The notes below the pieces were generated by a model. That model had not been told where the DNA came from. It made no database searches and saw only the letters and a program-made list of their open reading frames with translations. A DNA stretch of 64,000 nt from Pseudomonas paraversuta (lineage in GTDB: Bacteria; Pseudomonadota; Gammaproteobacteria; Pseudomonadales; Pseudomonadaceae): NCBI RefSeq assembly GCF_904063065.1, contig NZ_CAJFCL010000003.1, positions 372,001 through 436,000 of the forward strand, in the 5' to 3' direction. The position numbers were made by a program, and so were the translations under genes. Of this stretch, positions 51,161 through 59,468 are shown one piece after another. Position 1 is the first letter of the stretch, and each line of letters begins with the position of its first letter.

Positions 51161-52105
51161 TTACTCCAGGGAGCGTCCGAGTTTCCAGTACCCCATCAAG
51201 GTCAGGCTTTTGCGATCCAGCCCGCATTCATTTATGAAAAACCGCCGGATCGTCATCACTGCTGCCGATTCACCGGCGACCCAGGCATAGAACTCGCTCT
51301 GTTTGGCGCTGGCCCGTTCCCACAGGAGCTGGGTGGTCAGGTCGGGCTCTTCGAGTTCGCCCCCGGGTTTTGTTCTGATCAGCGGCAAACTGGCCAGTTC
51401 GCGGGCAGCCAGGGTCATGCCGTCGCCGTGCTGCTTGCCGAGGCTGGCGCGGGGCAGCCAGTGGATTTTGGCCTTTGGGCCGCACAACAGGGGCTGGCAG
51501 TCCGACTCCTGGGGAACCTCGATAAAGGCTTGCACCTTGGGCGGGTCCGGGTTCAGGGCGAGTTGTTCGAGAATTCCGGCAATCGCCGGCAAGGCGGTTT
51601 CGTCGCCGATCAACAGCACTTGGCGCACGCCTTCTGGGGGCTGCCATTCATAACCGCCGGGGTCGGCGGCATAGGCTCCATTGGGAGCAACGATTTGCAG
51701 GCGGTCGCCGGGTGTTGCATGGGTGGCCCAGCGCGAGGCGGGACCGGTTTCGCCGTGCAGGACGAAGTCGATGTCCAGCTCGCAGGTTTCCGGGCGCAGA
51801 TTGCGAATGGTGTAGGTGCGCATTGGTGTAGCGCACTGCGCACTCGCTTGGCGCCGTGCGGCTTGCCAGTCGCCATGTCTGGGCAGGTTGGGGGGCGTGC
51901 CATTGGCGCTCGGGAAAAACAGCTTGACCCGTTGATCCGGCCCCAGCGTGCGCATCAACCCCACATCGCTGCCGCTGAACACAAAGCGCTTGAGCGAAGG
52001 GCTCAAGGCAATGCTGTACTTGAGCCGGATATCGAACAGCTGGTAACCGGCGGGTTTACTGAGTCGTTTACGCAGGGATTGCACCAGCGTGGTGGCAACG
52101 GACAT
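51161..52105 (-). CDS. Siderophore-interacting protein (FAD-dependent ferric reductase family)
   Basis: A 314-residue protein of the ViuB/SIP family, which reduces siderophore-bound Fe3+ in the cytoplasm using FAD and NAD(P)H. The FAD-binding segment MRTYTIRNLRP (~99) and the NAD-binding region VLLIGDETALPAIAGIL fit. The start at 52105 is chosen over 52132 because an iron-starvation promoter ends at 52141 and would start transcription near 52133, too close to the earlier ATG. It lies between the fpv operon and mntH. Confidence 0.87.
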   Translation of the reverse strand: MSVATTLVQSLRKRLSKPAGYQLFDIRLKYSIALSPSLKRFVFSGSDVGLMRTLGPDQRVKLFFPSANGTPPNLPRHGDWQAARRQASAQCATPMRTYTIRNLRPETCELDIDFVLHGETGPASRWATHATPGDRLQIVAPNGAYAADPGGYEWQPPEGVRQVLLIGDETALPAIAGILEQLALNPDPPKVQAFIEVPQESDCQPLLCGPKAKIHWLPRASLGKQHGDGMTLAARELASLPLIRTKPGGELEEPDLTTQLLWERASAKQSEFYAWVAGESAAVMTIRRFFINECGLDRKSLTLMGYWKLGRSLE

Positions 52106-52140
52106 GGCAGCGCCTAAATAAACAGGAGTCATTAGATAGA

Positions 52141-52164
52141 ACGACCCGTGTTGCGCTCAATTTA
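52141..52164 (-). promoter_or_regulatory. Iron-starvation (PvdS) box of the siderophore-interacting gene
   Basis: Reading the minus strand, TAAAT at 52164-52160 is followed after exactly 16 bases by CGT at 52143-52141. This matches the TAAAT-N16/17-CGT PvdS promoter consensus. It gives a leader of ~30 bases to the ATG at 52105. Confidence 0.75.
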
Positions 52165-52182
52165 AAGGCTGATATCGAGTGG

Positions 52183-52212
52183 CCTGCATCGCAGACTGGC
52201 CAGCGATGCAGG
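52183..52212. repeat. Inverted repeat after mntH
   Basis: CCTGCATCGC and GCGATGCAGG form a perfect 10-bp stem with a ten-base loop, next to the mntH stop. It has no T run, so it may be a REP remnant or mRNA end structure. Confidence 0.6.
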
Positions 52213-52220
52213 AGGGCTGC

Positions 52221-53546
52221 TCAAGCCCCGAAGCTGAGCTGCGCGATCAGCCAGATATTGGCGCAACTGATCACGGCAAACAGGAACCAGGCCAGCAGCC
52301 GGGTCGGCAGGCGGTTGGTGAACGGCCCCATGAGTTTCTCGTCGCCGGTCATGCGGATCAGCGGGTACAGGGCAAACGGCAATTGCAGGCTGAGTACCAC
52401 CTGGCTGAGGATCAGCAGTTTGCCAACGGCGTCGTCCCCCATCAGCCAGACCCCGAGAAATGCCGGGATCAGTGCCAGGCCACGGGTGATCAAACGGCGC
52501 TGCCAGCAGGGAATCCGCAAGTCCAGATACCCTTCCATGATGACCTGGCCGGCGATGGTGCCGGTGAAGGTCGAGCTTTGCCCGGAGGCCAGCAGTGCCA
52601 CGCCGAACAGGACACTGGCCATGGCGCCGCCCACCAGCGGGTCGAGCATGCGGTAGGCGTCCTGGATCTCGACCACGTCGCTGTGGCCGGTTTGGTGAAA
52701 GGCCGCTGCGGCCAGGATCAGAATCGCGGCGTTGACCAGCAGCGCCAGGGCCAGTGAGCCGATGGTGTCGATGCGCGACAGGCGCACGGCGTCCAGTTTG
52801 CTGGCGTAATCGGTGCCCGTCAGGCGGGTCTGCACGATGGAGCTGTGCAGGTACAGGTTGTGCGGCATGACGGTGGCGCCAATGATGCCGATCGCAATGT
52901 ACAGCGGTGCCGCCTCGCTGATCGCTGACAGGGACGGTTTGAAACCTTCGAAAACGTCCGGCCAGTAAGGTTTGATCAGCAGCAGTTCGACAAAAAAGCA
53001 CATGCCTATGGTCAGCACCAATGCCAGCATGATCGCTTCCAGGCGGCGGAAGCCTTTGCCTTGCAGGGCCAGGATCAACAGGGTGTCGAAGGCGGTGATG
53101 GCGATGCCGAAGGTCATCGAACAGCCCAGCAGTAAATGGAAGGCCAGTGCACAGCCGAGCACTTCGGCCAGATCGGTGGCGATGATTGAAATTTCTGCCA
53201 GTACCCACTGGGCCCGTGCCGAGCGCTTGCTATAGCGTTCGCGGCACAGTTGCGCCAGGTCGCGGCCGGTGGCGATGCCCAGCCGTGAACACAGGCACTG
53301 CACCGCCATGCCTGCAAGGCTGGCCAGCAGGACCACGAACAGCAAGTTGTAGCCGTAACGCGAGCCCGCCTCGATGGCGGTGGCCCAGTTGCCCGGGTCC
53401 ATGTAGCCAATGCTGATCAGCAGCCCGGGGCCGGCAAAGCGCAATGCGCGTTTCCAGAATGGCGCCCTGGCATCCACGGGAACGCTGCCGCTGACCTCGG
53501 GAGGGCAGAAGGGCGCAGTGGCGATTTTCGGCAGGCTGAATTTCAA
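52221..53546 (-). CDS. mntH: Nramp-family Mn2+/Fe2+ transporter MntH
   Basis: A 441-residue divalent metal:proton symporter with eleven helices. The DPGNWATAI motif in helix 1 holds the metal-binding Asp and Asn, and MPHNLYLHSSIVQTR carries the conserved helix 6 histidine. The start is a TTG at 53546 supported by GGAG seven bases before it; the nearby ATG at 53565 is out of frame. Located beside iron genes, it may be used in both Mn and Fe supply. Confidence 0.93.
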   Translation of the reverse strand: MKFSLPKIATAPFCPPEVSGSVPVDARAPFWKRALRFAGPGLLISIGYMDPGNWATAIEAGSRYGYNLLFVVLLASLAGMAVQCLCSRLGIATGRDLAQLCRERYSKRSARAQWVLAEISIIATDLAEVLGCALAFHLLLGCSMTFGIAITAFDTLLILALQGKGFRRLEAIMLALVLTIGMCFFVELLLIKPYWPDVFEGFKPSLSAISEAAPLYIAIGIIGATVMPHNLYLHSSIVQTRLTGTDYASKLDAVRLSRIDTIGSLALALLVNAAILILAAAAFHQTGHSDVVEIQDAYRMLDPLVGGAMASVLFGVALLASGQSSTFTGTIAGQVIMEGYLDLRIPCWQRRLITRGLALIPAFLGVWLMGDDAVGKLLILSQVVLSLQLPFALYPLIRMTGDEKLMGPFTNRLPTRLLAWFLFAVISCANIWLIAQLSFGA

Positions 53547-53567
53547 GCGCGGGCTCCGCTGTCATGG

Positions 53568-54518
53568 TCAAAGAGGCGCGGGCAAGCCCACGGGCGTCAG
53601 TACCGGTTGCCCGGAAAAAAATGCCACCAGGTTGTTAACGACCATCTGCACCGTGCCTTTAGCCGCTTCTGGCGATTGACCGCCCATGTGCGGGGTCATC
53701 ACCACATTGCCCAAGGTCTTGAACGCATCCGGGACCTGGGGTTCGTGATCGAATACATCGAGCCCGGCCCCGGCAATTTGGCCGCTGCTCAGCGCAGCGA
53801 TCAGGGCATCGGTGTCTACGACACTGGCGCGGGAAATATTGATCAGGTAGCCGTCGGGTCCCAGGGCATCGAGCACCGGGCCGTTGACCAGATGCCGAGT
53901 GTCGCTGCCGCCCGGAGTGGCCACTATCAGGAAGTCCACGGCGCCGGCCAGTTCGGTCAGGCTGGCGCACCAGGTGTAGGGTGTGTCGGGGCGGGGCTGG
54001 CGGTTGTGGTAGCTGACACTCATGTCAAAACCGTTGGCGGCACGTCTGGCGATGGCTTGCCCTACGGCGCCCAGCCCCAGGATGCCCATGCGCTTGCCGG
54101 CGAGGGACGGCAAGCGCAGTTTGTTCCATTCGCCACGACGGATGCCGGCATCGGCCTGGGGGATGCCGCGTACCAGTGACAGCAGGATCGCCATGGCATG
54201 GTCGGCCACCGACGAGGCGTTGGCCCCGGCGCCGTTGGTCACGGTGATTCCCCGGTTACTGGCAGCCTGCAAGTCCACTTGCTCATAGCCGGCGCCGATC
54301 ACGCAGATGATCTTGAGCAAGGGCAGGGCGGCCATCTCTTTGCCAGACAAGCCCAGGGGGCCGCGGGTCAGCACTGCGTCGATGCGTGCCCCATGGCTGG
54401 CAATGGCTTCGGCGCGGCTGAGGGGGGTGGGGGCAAGGATCAGCTCAAAACCTTCGCTTTCGAGCAATGGCAGGTAATCGTTAACCGTTTCAACCAGCAC
54501 CAGTACTACTCGGGACAT
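53568..54518 (-). CDS. 2-hydroxyacid dehydrogenase (D-isomer family)
   Basis: A 316-residue NAD(P)-dependent dehydrogenase. The nucleotide site is GILGLGAVGQAIARRA (~145-160). The catalytic arginine lies in INISRASVVD, the glutamate in DVFDHEP and the histidine in TPHMGG. It could act on glyoxylate, hydroxypyruvate or 2-ketogluconate; the sequence does not decide. No pathway partner is adjacent. Confidence 0.88.
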   Translation of the reverse strand: MSRVVLVLVETVNDYLPLLESEGFELILAPTPLSRAEAIASHGARIDAVLTRGPLGLSGKEMAALPLLKIICVIGAGYEQVDLQAASNRGITVTNGAGANASSVADHAMAILLSLVRGIPQADAGIRRGEWNKLRLPSLAGKRMGILGLGAVGQAIARRAANGFDMSVSYHNRQPRPDTPYTWCASLTELAGAVDFLIVATPGGSDTRHLVNGPVLDALGPDGYLINISRASVVDTDALIAALSSGQIAGAGLDVFDHEPQVPDAFKTLGNVVMTPHMGGQSPEAAKGTVQMVVNNLVAFFSGQPVLTPVGLPAPL

Positions 54519-54720
54519 TGGGCGTCTCCAGTCAGGGGGATCGAGGATGGGCCGAGATTAGCACCCCTGCCGGTGGGGTTTCCCCGTATCAATTCGATAC
54601 AAAGGCTCTATTCGCGCTTTTTTCCGCCCTGTGGCGTCACCGGTCAGTCCCGCGCTGGAGCCGGGCAGGGTCGGCCTGTTACCATTCGCCCTTTGTTTTA
54701 TCTCTACTTCGAGACCGCCC

Positions 54721-56202
54721 ATGACCACCGTTCGCACGCGCATTGCGCCATCGCCTACCGGCGACCCCCACGTCGGCACCGCTTACATCGCTTTGTTCAA
54801 CTACTGCTTTGCCAAGCAGCATGGCGGCGAGTTCATCCTGCGGATCGAAGATACCGACCAGTTGCGTTCGACCCGCGAGTCCGAGCAGCAGATCTACGAC
54901 GCCTTGCGCTGGCTGGGTATCACCTGGAGCGAAGGCCCGGATGTTGGCGGCCCCCACGGTCCTTACCGGCAGAGCGAGCGCAGCGAGATCTACCAGAAGT
55001 ACACCCAGCAGCTGGTGGACATGGGGCACGCATTTCCGTGCTTCTGCACCAGCGAAGAACTGGACCAGATGCGCGCCGAGCAAATGGCCAAGGGTGAAAC
55101 CCCGCGCTACGACGGTCGTGCGTTGCTGTTGTCCAAAGAAGAAGTGGCCAGCCGCCTGGCTGCCGGCGAACCCCATGTAATCCGCATGAAGGTGCCGACC
55201 GAAGGTGTATGCGTGGTTCCGGACCTGCTGCGCGGTGACGTCGAGATCCCGTGGGATCGCATGGACATGCAAGTACTGATGAAGACCGACGGTCTGCCGA
55301 CGTACTTCCTGGCCAACGTGGTGGATGACCACCTGATGGGCATCACCCACGTGCTGCGTGGTGAAGAATGGCTGCCGTCGGCTCCCAAGCTGATCCTGCT
55401 GTACGAGTACTTTGGCTGGGAGCAACCGCAGTTGTGCTACATGCCGCTGCTGCGTAACCCGGACAAGAGCAAGCTGTCCAAGCGCAAGAACCCGACTTCG
55501 GTGACGTTCTACGAGCGCATGGGTTTCATGCCTGAAGCGATGCTCAACTATCTGGGCCGTATGGGCTGGTCGATGCCGGACGAGCGCGAGAAGTTTTCGC
55601 TGCAGGAAATGGTCGATAACTTCGATCTGTCCCGGGTCTCGCTGGGCGGGCCGATCTTCGATGTCGAGAAGCTGTCCTGGCTCAACGGTCAGTGGTTGCG
55701 CGATCTGCCGCTGGAAGAGTTTGCCAGCCGTGTTCAGCAATGGGCGCTGAATCCTGAGTACATGATGAAGATCGCGCCGCTGGTGCAGGGTCGTGTTGAA
55801 ACCTTCAGCCAGATCGCACCATTGGCCGGGTTCTTCTTCGGCGGTGGCCTGCAGCTGGATGCCAAGCTGTTTGAGCACAAGAAGCTGTCCAACGAACAAG
55901 TGCGCCAGTTGATGCAATTGATTCTGTGGAAGCTCGAAAGCCTGCGTCAGTGGGAAAAAGACCCGATTACCGGCTGTATTCAAGCGGTGGTCGAGTCTCT
56001 GGGGCTGAAGCTGCGCGATGCGATGCCGCTGATGTTCGCTTCGATCACTGGCCAGGCCAGCTCGGTGTCGGTACTGGATGCCATGGAGATCCTTGGACCG
56101 GACCTGACCCGTTTCCGTCTGCGCCAGGCGCTGGATCTGCTGGGCGGCGTGTCGAAGAAAGAAAACAAAGAGTGGGAAAAGCTGTTTAACGCGATTGGCT
56201 GA
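54721..56202 (+). CDS. gltX: Glutamyl-tRNA synthetase
   Basis: A 493-residue class I synthetase that charges tRNA-Glu. The HIGH-type motif is in [16 protein letters not shown] (~7-22) and the KMSKS-type loop is [10 protein letters not shown] (~253). The C-terminal anticodon-binding domain is complete. The start [11 protein letters not shown] at 54721 gives the standard length. Two tRNA-Glu genes lie just downstream. Confidence 0.97.
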   Translation: MTTVRTRIAPSPTGDPHVGTAYIALFNYCFAKQHGGEFILRIEDTDQLRSTRESEQQIYDALRWLGITWSEGPDVGGPHGPYRQSERSEIYQKYTQQLVDMGHAFPCFCTSEELDQMRAEQMAKGETPRYDGRALLLSKEEVASRLAAGEPHVIRMKVPTEGVCVVPDLLRGDVEIPWDRMDMQVLMKTDGLPTYFLANVVDDHLMGITHVLRGEEWLPSAPKLILLYEYFGWEQPQLCYMPLLRNPDKSKLSKRKNPTSVTFYERMGFMPEAMLNYLGRMGWSMPDEREKFSLQEMVDNFDLSRVSLGGPIFDVEKLSWLNGQWLRDLPLEEFASRVQQWALNPEYMMKIAPLVQGRVETFSQIAPLAGFFFGGGLQLDAKLFEHKKLSNEQVRQLMQLILWKLESLRQWEKDPITGCIQAVVESLGLKLRDAMPLMFASITGQASSVSVLDAMEILGPDLTRFRLRQALDLLGGVSKKENKEWEKLFNAIG

Positions 56203-56214
56203 TCCTGGGTTATC

Positions 56215-56308
56215 TGTAGTGGCTGCCGCAGGCTGCGACGGGTTGCGCAGCAGCCTCCGGTGCTGTGGTGGTCCTGCTGACCCACCGCAGCCTGGGGCAG
56301 CGACTACA
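56215..56308. repeat. REPIN of a third class after gltX
   Basis: TGTAGTGGCTGCCGCAGGCTGC (left) and GCAGCCTGGGGCAGCGACTACA (right) are near-perfect complements (two differences) around ~50 bp. This GCTGCCGCAGGCTGC class appears once in the window. Confidence 0.8.
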
Positions 56309-56398
56309 AGTTTTACTCTCAGGAGCCGTGTTTTCGGGGGTAGAAGGGTAAGTGGTTGTTCTCACGGCAAATTTTTTTAAAAAAGTTTGAAAATAAGT

Positions 56399-56427
56399 TT
56401 GACAGCCTACCCATCCAGTCTTAATAT
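56399..56427 (+). promoter_or_regulatory. Strong sigma-70 promoter of the tRNA unit
   Basis: TTGACA (56399-56404) and TAATAT (56422-56427) have the ideal 17-bp spacer. A GC-rich stretch GCGCCCCG follows the -10, as at stringently controlled stable RNA promoters. Confidence 0.85.
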
Positions 56428-56466
56428 GCGCCCCGTCCACACAGCAACACGTAACAGTGACTGTCT

Positions 56467-56542
56467 GGGGCTATAGCTCAGCTGGGAGAGCGCCTGCATG
56501 GCATGCAGGAGGTCAACGGTTCGATCCCGTTTAGCTCCACCA
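56467..56542 (+). tRNA. tRNA-Ala (GGC), copy 1
   Basis: A 76-base tRNA with encoded CCA. The acceptor GGGGCTA pairs with TAGCTCC, and the anticodon stem CTGCA/TGCAG encloses the anticodon GGC. Its sequence is identical to copy 2. Confidence 0.97.
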
Positions 56543-56619
56543 AATTTACAGTTCAATGCCTGGCCACACCGGCATTGAATCGATCAGCACTCAGCGCTGA
56601 TCAGTGTTAGAAGGTTTGT

Positions 56620-56695
56620 GTCCCCTTCGTCTAGTGGCCTAGGACACCGCCCTTTCACGGCGGTAACAGGGGTTCGAGTCCCCTAGGGGACGCCA
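56620..56695 (+). tRNA. tRNA-Glu (TTC), copy 1
   Basis: A 76-base tRNA with encoded CCA. The acceptor GTCCCCT pairs with AGGGGAC, and the anticodon stem CCGCC/GGCGG encloses TTC. Confidence 0.97.
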
Positions 56696-56745
56696 GTTTT
56701 ACAGAAGCATCACGCAAGTGTTGCTCCGCCGCCAGGCGATAAATC

Positions 56746-56821
56746 GGGGCTATAGCTCAGCTGGGAGAGCGCCTGCATGGCATGCAGGAGGTCAACGGTT
56801 CGATCCCGTTTAGCTCCACCA
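56746..56821 (+). tRNA. tRNA-Ala (GGC), copy 2
   Basis: This is identical to the tRNA at 56467, exactly 279 bp downstream of it. Confidence 0.97.
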
Positions 56822-56898
56822 ATTTACAGTTCAAGGTCTGGCCACACCGGCCTTGAATCGATCACTGCTCAGCAGTGATCACTGTTAGAAGGGTTTGT

Positions 56899-56974
56899 GT
56901 CCCCTTCGTCTAGTGGCCTAGGACACCGCCCTTTCACGGCGGTAACAGGGGTTCGAGTCCCCTAGGGGACGCCA
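56899..56974 (+). tRNA. tRNA-Glu (TTC), copy 2
   Basis: This is identical to the tRNA at 56620, also exactly 279 bp downstream. Confidence 0.97.
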
Positions 56975-56999
56975 CGATTACCCGCTCTGCGGGATTTAT

Positions 57000-57033
57000 A
57001 AGGGTCATTCGGTTATTGAATGGCCCTTTTGTT
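57000..57033 (+). terminator. Terminator of the tRNA operon
   Basis: AAGGGTCATTC and GAATGGCCCTT form a stem with one mismatch, followed by TTGTTTG. A smaller CCCGC/GCGGG hairpin precedes it. Confidence 0.75.
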
Positions 57034-57145
57034 TGTCTGCGATTTGGCAAAACTCCGACCTTTTCCCTTCGTCTGTATCCGCCCGCGCCTTCGTGCTGAC
57101 CGGGTGCGTTACACTGCGGCCTTCATTCGCGTATGGAGAAACGGC

Positions 57146-57580
57146 ATGAGTTGGGATCTGGCAACGCCATTCATCATTGATCTGCAAGTGCAGGCCGACG
57201 ATATTGACGGGTTTGGCCATGCCAATAACGCTGCCTATGTGGTGTGGCTGGAACGCTGTGCCTGGCGGCATTCGCAGCGTCTGGGGCTGGACCTGAGTGC
57301 CTATCGTCGCCTCGATCGGGCAATGGCCGTGGCCCGCCATGAGATCGATTATCTGGCCAGCGCCTATGAAGGTGACGAGTTGCAACTGGCAACCTGGATT
57401 GTCGATTGTGACAAGCGACTGCGCATGACCCGGCACTTTCAGCTGGTGCGCCCTTGCGACGGCGTAACCCTGCTGCGCGCACAAACCACCTTTGTCTGCA
57501 TCGAACTGTCTACCGGCAAGGCCAAGCGCCTGCCGCCCGAGTTTCTGGAAGGTTATGGCCCGGCGGTCGTAACGGCCTGA
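57146..57580 (+). CDS. Hotdog-fold acyl-CoA thioesterase
   Basis: A 144-residue protein of the 4-hydroxybenzoyl-CoA thioesterase/YbgC group. The conserved VQADDIDGFGHANNAAYVVWLE holds the catalytic aspartate region and HANN. GGAG lies upstream of the ATG at 57146. The acyl-CoA substrate is unknown. Confidence 0.88.
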   Translation: MSWDLATPFIIDLQVQADDIDGFGHANNAAYVVWLERCAWRHSQRLGLDLSAYRRLDRAMAVARHEIDYLASAYEGDELQLATWIVDCDKRLRMTRHFQLVRPCDGVTLLRAQTTFVCIELSTGKAKRLPPEFLEGYGPAVVTA

Positions 57581-57653
57581 CAAGGGCGACAGCCTGATAC
57601 CCGTTGGCCCCGGAACCCCGTAAACTGCCGCACGTTTTTTATGAGAGTCACCC

Positions 57654-58613
57654 ATGCAAATTGCTTTGGCGCCGATGGAGGGGTTGGTCGACAACATCCT
57701 GCGTGATGTCCTGACCCGCACCGGCGGTATTGATTGGTGCGTCACCGAATTTATCCGGGTCACCGAACGTGTATTGCCAGAGGCGTACTTTCACAAGTTC
57801 GCCCCCGAACTCCAGCACGGCGCCAAAACCCGCGCCGGCGTGCCGCTGCGTGTGCAGCTTTTGGGTTCTGATCCGGCCTGTCTGGCGGATAACGCGGCAT
57901 TGGCCTGTGAGTTGGGGTCAGGGGTGATTGACCTCAATTTCGGCTGCCCGGCCAAAACCGTGAACAAGTCCCGGGGCGGGGCAGTGTTGCTCAAAGAGCC
58001 CGAATTGCTGCATGCGATTTTGTTGCAGGTGCGGCGCACGGTGCCAGCGCATATCCCGGTCACGGCCAAGATGCGGCTGGGCTTCGATACGCCTGACAGT
58101 GCCAATGAGTGCGCGATTGCCCTGGCCGAAGGGGGCGCCAGCCAGATCGTGGTGCATGCCCGGACCAAGATGGATGGCTACAAGCCGCCAGCGCACTGGG
58201 AATACATTGCCCAGGTGCAAGACGCGGTCAAGGTGCCGGTGTTTGCCAATGGCGATATCTGGTCGGTTGAAGACTGGCGCCGCTGCCGCGAAATCAGCGG
58301 GGCCGAGGACATCATGCTCGGTCGCGGACTGGTATCGCGTCCCGACCTGGCCCGGCAAATTGCTGCTGCAAAAGCCGGTGAAGAGGTGGTCGAAATGACC
58401 TGGGCCGACCTGCAGCCCATGATTCGCGACTTTTGGGCCCAGGCCGAGGCTCAGTTGACCCCGCGTTCCGCCCCTGGGCGGCTCAAGCAATGGCTGGCCA
58501 TGCTGACCCGCAATTACCCCGAAGCCATGGTGCTGTTCAATGCCATGCGCCGCGAAACCGATTGTGAAAAGGTCAGGCATCTGGTCAATAACCCGCCTTC
58601 GGACGCAGTCTGA
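57654..58613 (+). CDS. dusC: tRNA-dihydrouridine(16) synthase
   Basis: A 319-residue FMN flavoprotein that reduces U16 in tRNA to dihydrouridine. The FMN-binding start [20 protein letters not shown] and the catalytic cysteine in [19 protein letters not shown] fit the family. [10 protein letters not shown] and [16 protein letters not shown] support the DusC subgroup. Located close to the tRNA operon. Confidence 0.94.
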   Translation: MQIALAPMEGLVDNILRDVLTRTGGIDWCVTEFIRVTERVLPEAYFHKFAPELQHGAKTRAGVPLRVQLLGSDPACLADNAALACELGSGVIDLNFGCPAKTVNKSRGGAVLLKEPELLHAILLQVRRTVPAHIPVTAKMRLGFDTPDSANECAIALAEGGASQIVVHARTKMDGYKPPAHWEYIAQVQDAVKVPVFANGDIWSVEDWRRCREISGAEDIMLGRGLVSRPDLARQIAAAKAGEEVVEMTWADLQPMIRDFWAQAEAQLTPRSAPGRLKQWLAMLTRNYPEAMVLFNAMRRETDCEKVRHLVNNPPSDAV

Positions 58614-58641
58614 CACGGCAAAAAAAAATTCAAAAAAAACC

Positions 58642-58670
58642 CTTGAAATGCGTTTGGCGGTCCCTATCTA
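58642..58670 (+). promoter_or_regulatory. Sigma-32 heat-shock promoter of hsp20
   Basis: CTTGAAA (58642-58648) and CCCTATCTA (58662-58670) are separated by 13 bp, matching the RpoH consensus CTTGAAA-N11-16-CCCCATNTA. Confidence 0.85.
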
Positions 58671-58675
58671 TGGGG

Positions 58676-58735
58676 TACGCGATGCCGAAAGCGGGTCGCG
58701 TAAACCAATCTCGCTGAAATCAGGAGGATGAAATT
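58676..58735 (+). promoter_or_regulatory. ROSE-like RNA thermometer in the hsp20 leader
   Basis: The leader folds into two hairpins. The first (58676-58702) has a TACGCGA/TCGCGTA stem and a CCG-AAAG-CGG top. The second pairs CTCGCTG (58710-58716) with CAGGAG (58721-58726), hiding the Shine-Dalgarno with one bulged G, the hallmark of ROSE elements. Heating would open it and start translation at 58736. Confidence 0.75.
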
Positions 58736-59188
58736 ATGAGCACTGCACTTTCCATGGCGCCTCTGTTCCGTAATTCTGTCGGCTTTGACCGTTTTAGTGA
58801 TTTGTTTGAAACCGCATTACGCAATGATTCCAGTGGCGGGTACCCACCTTACAACGTTGAAAAACGTGGTGAAGACAGCTATCGCATCGTGGTGGCAACG
58901 GCGGGGTTCCAGCAAGATGATCTGGACCTGCAAGTAGAGAAAGGTGTGCTGACCGTGAGCGGCAGCAAACGTGAAAGCACCAGCGAAGAAGGCGTTACCT
59001 TCTTGCATCAGGGCATCGCCCAAAGGGCTTTCAAGCTGTCCTTCCGTCTCGATGACCATATCGAGATCAAGGGCGCAAACCTGAACAATGGTTTGCTCAG
59101 CATCGACCTGCAGCGGGTCGTGCCCGAAGAGGCGAAAGCCAAACGCATCCCTATCAACGGGGATCGGCAGGCTGCTCTGAACAACTGA
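58736..59188 (+). CDS. Small heat-shock protein (Hsp20/IbpA family)
   Basis: A 150-residue alpha-crystallin-type chaperone that holds unfolding proteins. The alpha-crystallin domain spans ~35-130 with YRIVVATAGFQQDDLDLQVE and VLTVSG, and a C-terminal IPI motif (KRIPINGD) is present for oligomerisation. The ATG has AGGAG eight bases upstream, within the thermometer. Expression is expected to be controlled both by RpoH and by RNA melting. Confidence 0.94.
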   Translation: MSTALSMAPLFRNSVGFDRFSDLFETALRNDSSGGYPPYNVEKRGEDSYRIVVATAGFQQDDLDLQVEKGVLTVSGSKRESTSEEGVTFLHQGIAQRAFKLSFRLDDHIEIKGANLNNGLLSIDLQRVVPEEAKAKRIPINGDRQAALNN

Positions 59189-59209
59189 TTTGAGCAAGCG
59201 CCAGCCCGG

Positions 59210-59234
59210 GACCCCGTCTTTAAGGCGGGGTCTC
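59210..59234 (+). terminator. Terminator of hsp20
   Basis: GACCCCGTC and GGCGGGGTC form a stem with a TTTAA loop, followed by TCTTGCTTT. The T run is imperfect. Confidence 0.65.
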
Positions 59235-59468
59235 TTGCTTTGGGCGCCCTTGAAGAGTGGTACGCAGGCATTTGTTCCGACCCTCTCCCCGGGGCAGGTG
59301 CCTGCTTTGGTTGTCACTCAGCTCCAGTCGGGGCCGGGTATACAGTCCTGAATATCACGGCTCTGTCGCAAGTTTGCGGCTCGATGCCCATCGGACCCTG
59401 TACCTGGGTCAGCAAACATTGAATAAATCCTGAACCGGGCCCGGGGAGACGGGCCTGGTTGTCACGCA

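Larger units (their letters stand above)
56543..56898. repeat. Duplicated 279-bp tRNA unit and its spacers
   Basis: The Ala-to-Glu spacer (56543-56619 and 56822-56898) is duplicated along with the tRNAs. Each copy contains two hairpins. Hairpin 1 is TTCAATGCC/GGCATTGAA in copy 1 and TTCAAGG/CCTTGAA in copy 2. Hairpin 2 is GATCAGCACT/AGCGCTGATC in copy 1 and GATCACTGC/GCAGTGATC in copy 2. The Glu-to-Ala spacer (56696-56745) is not part of this similarity. Confidence 0.8.
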
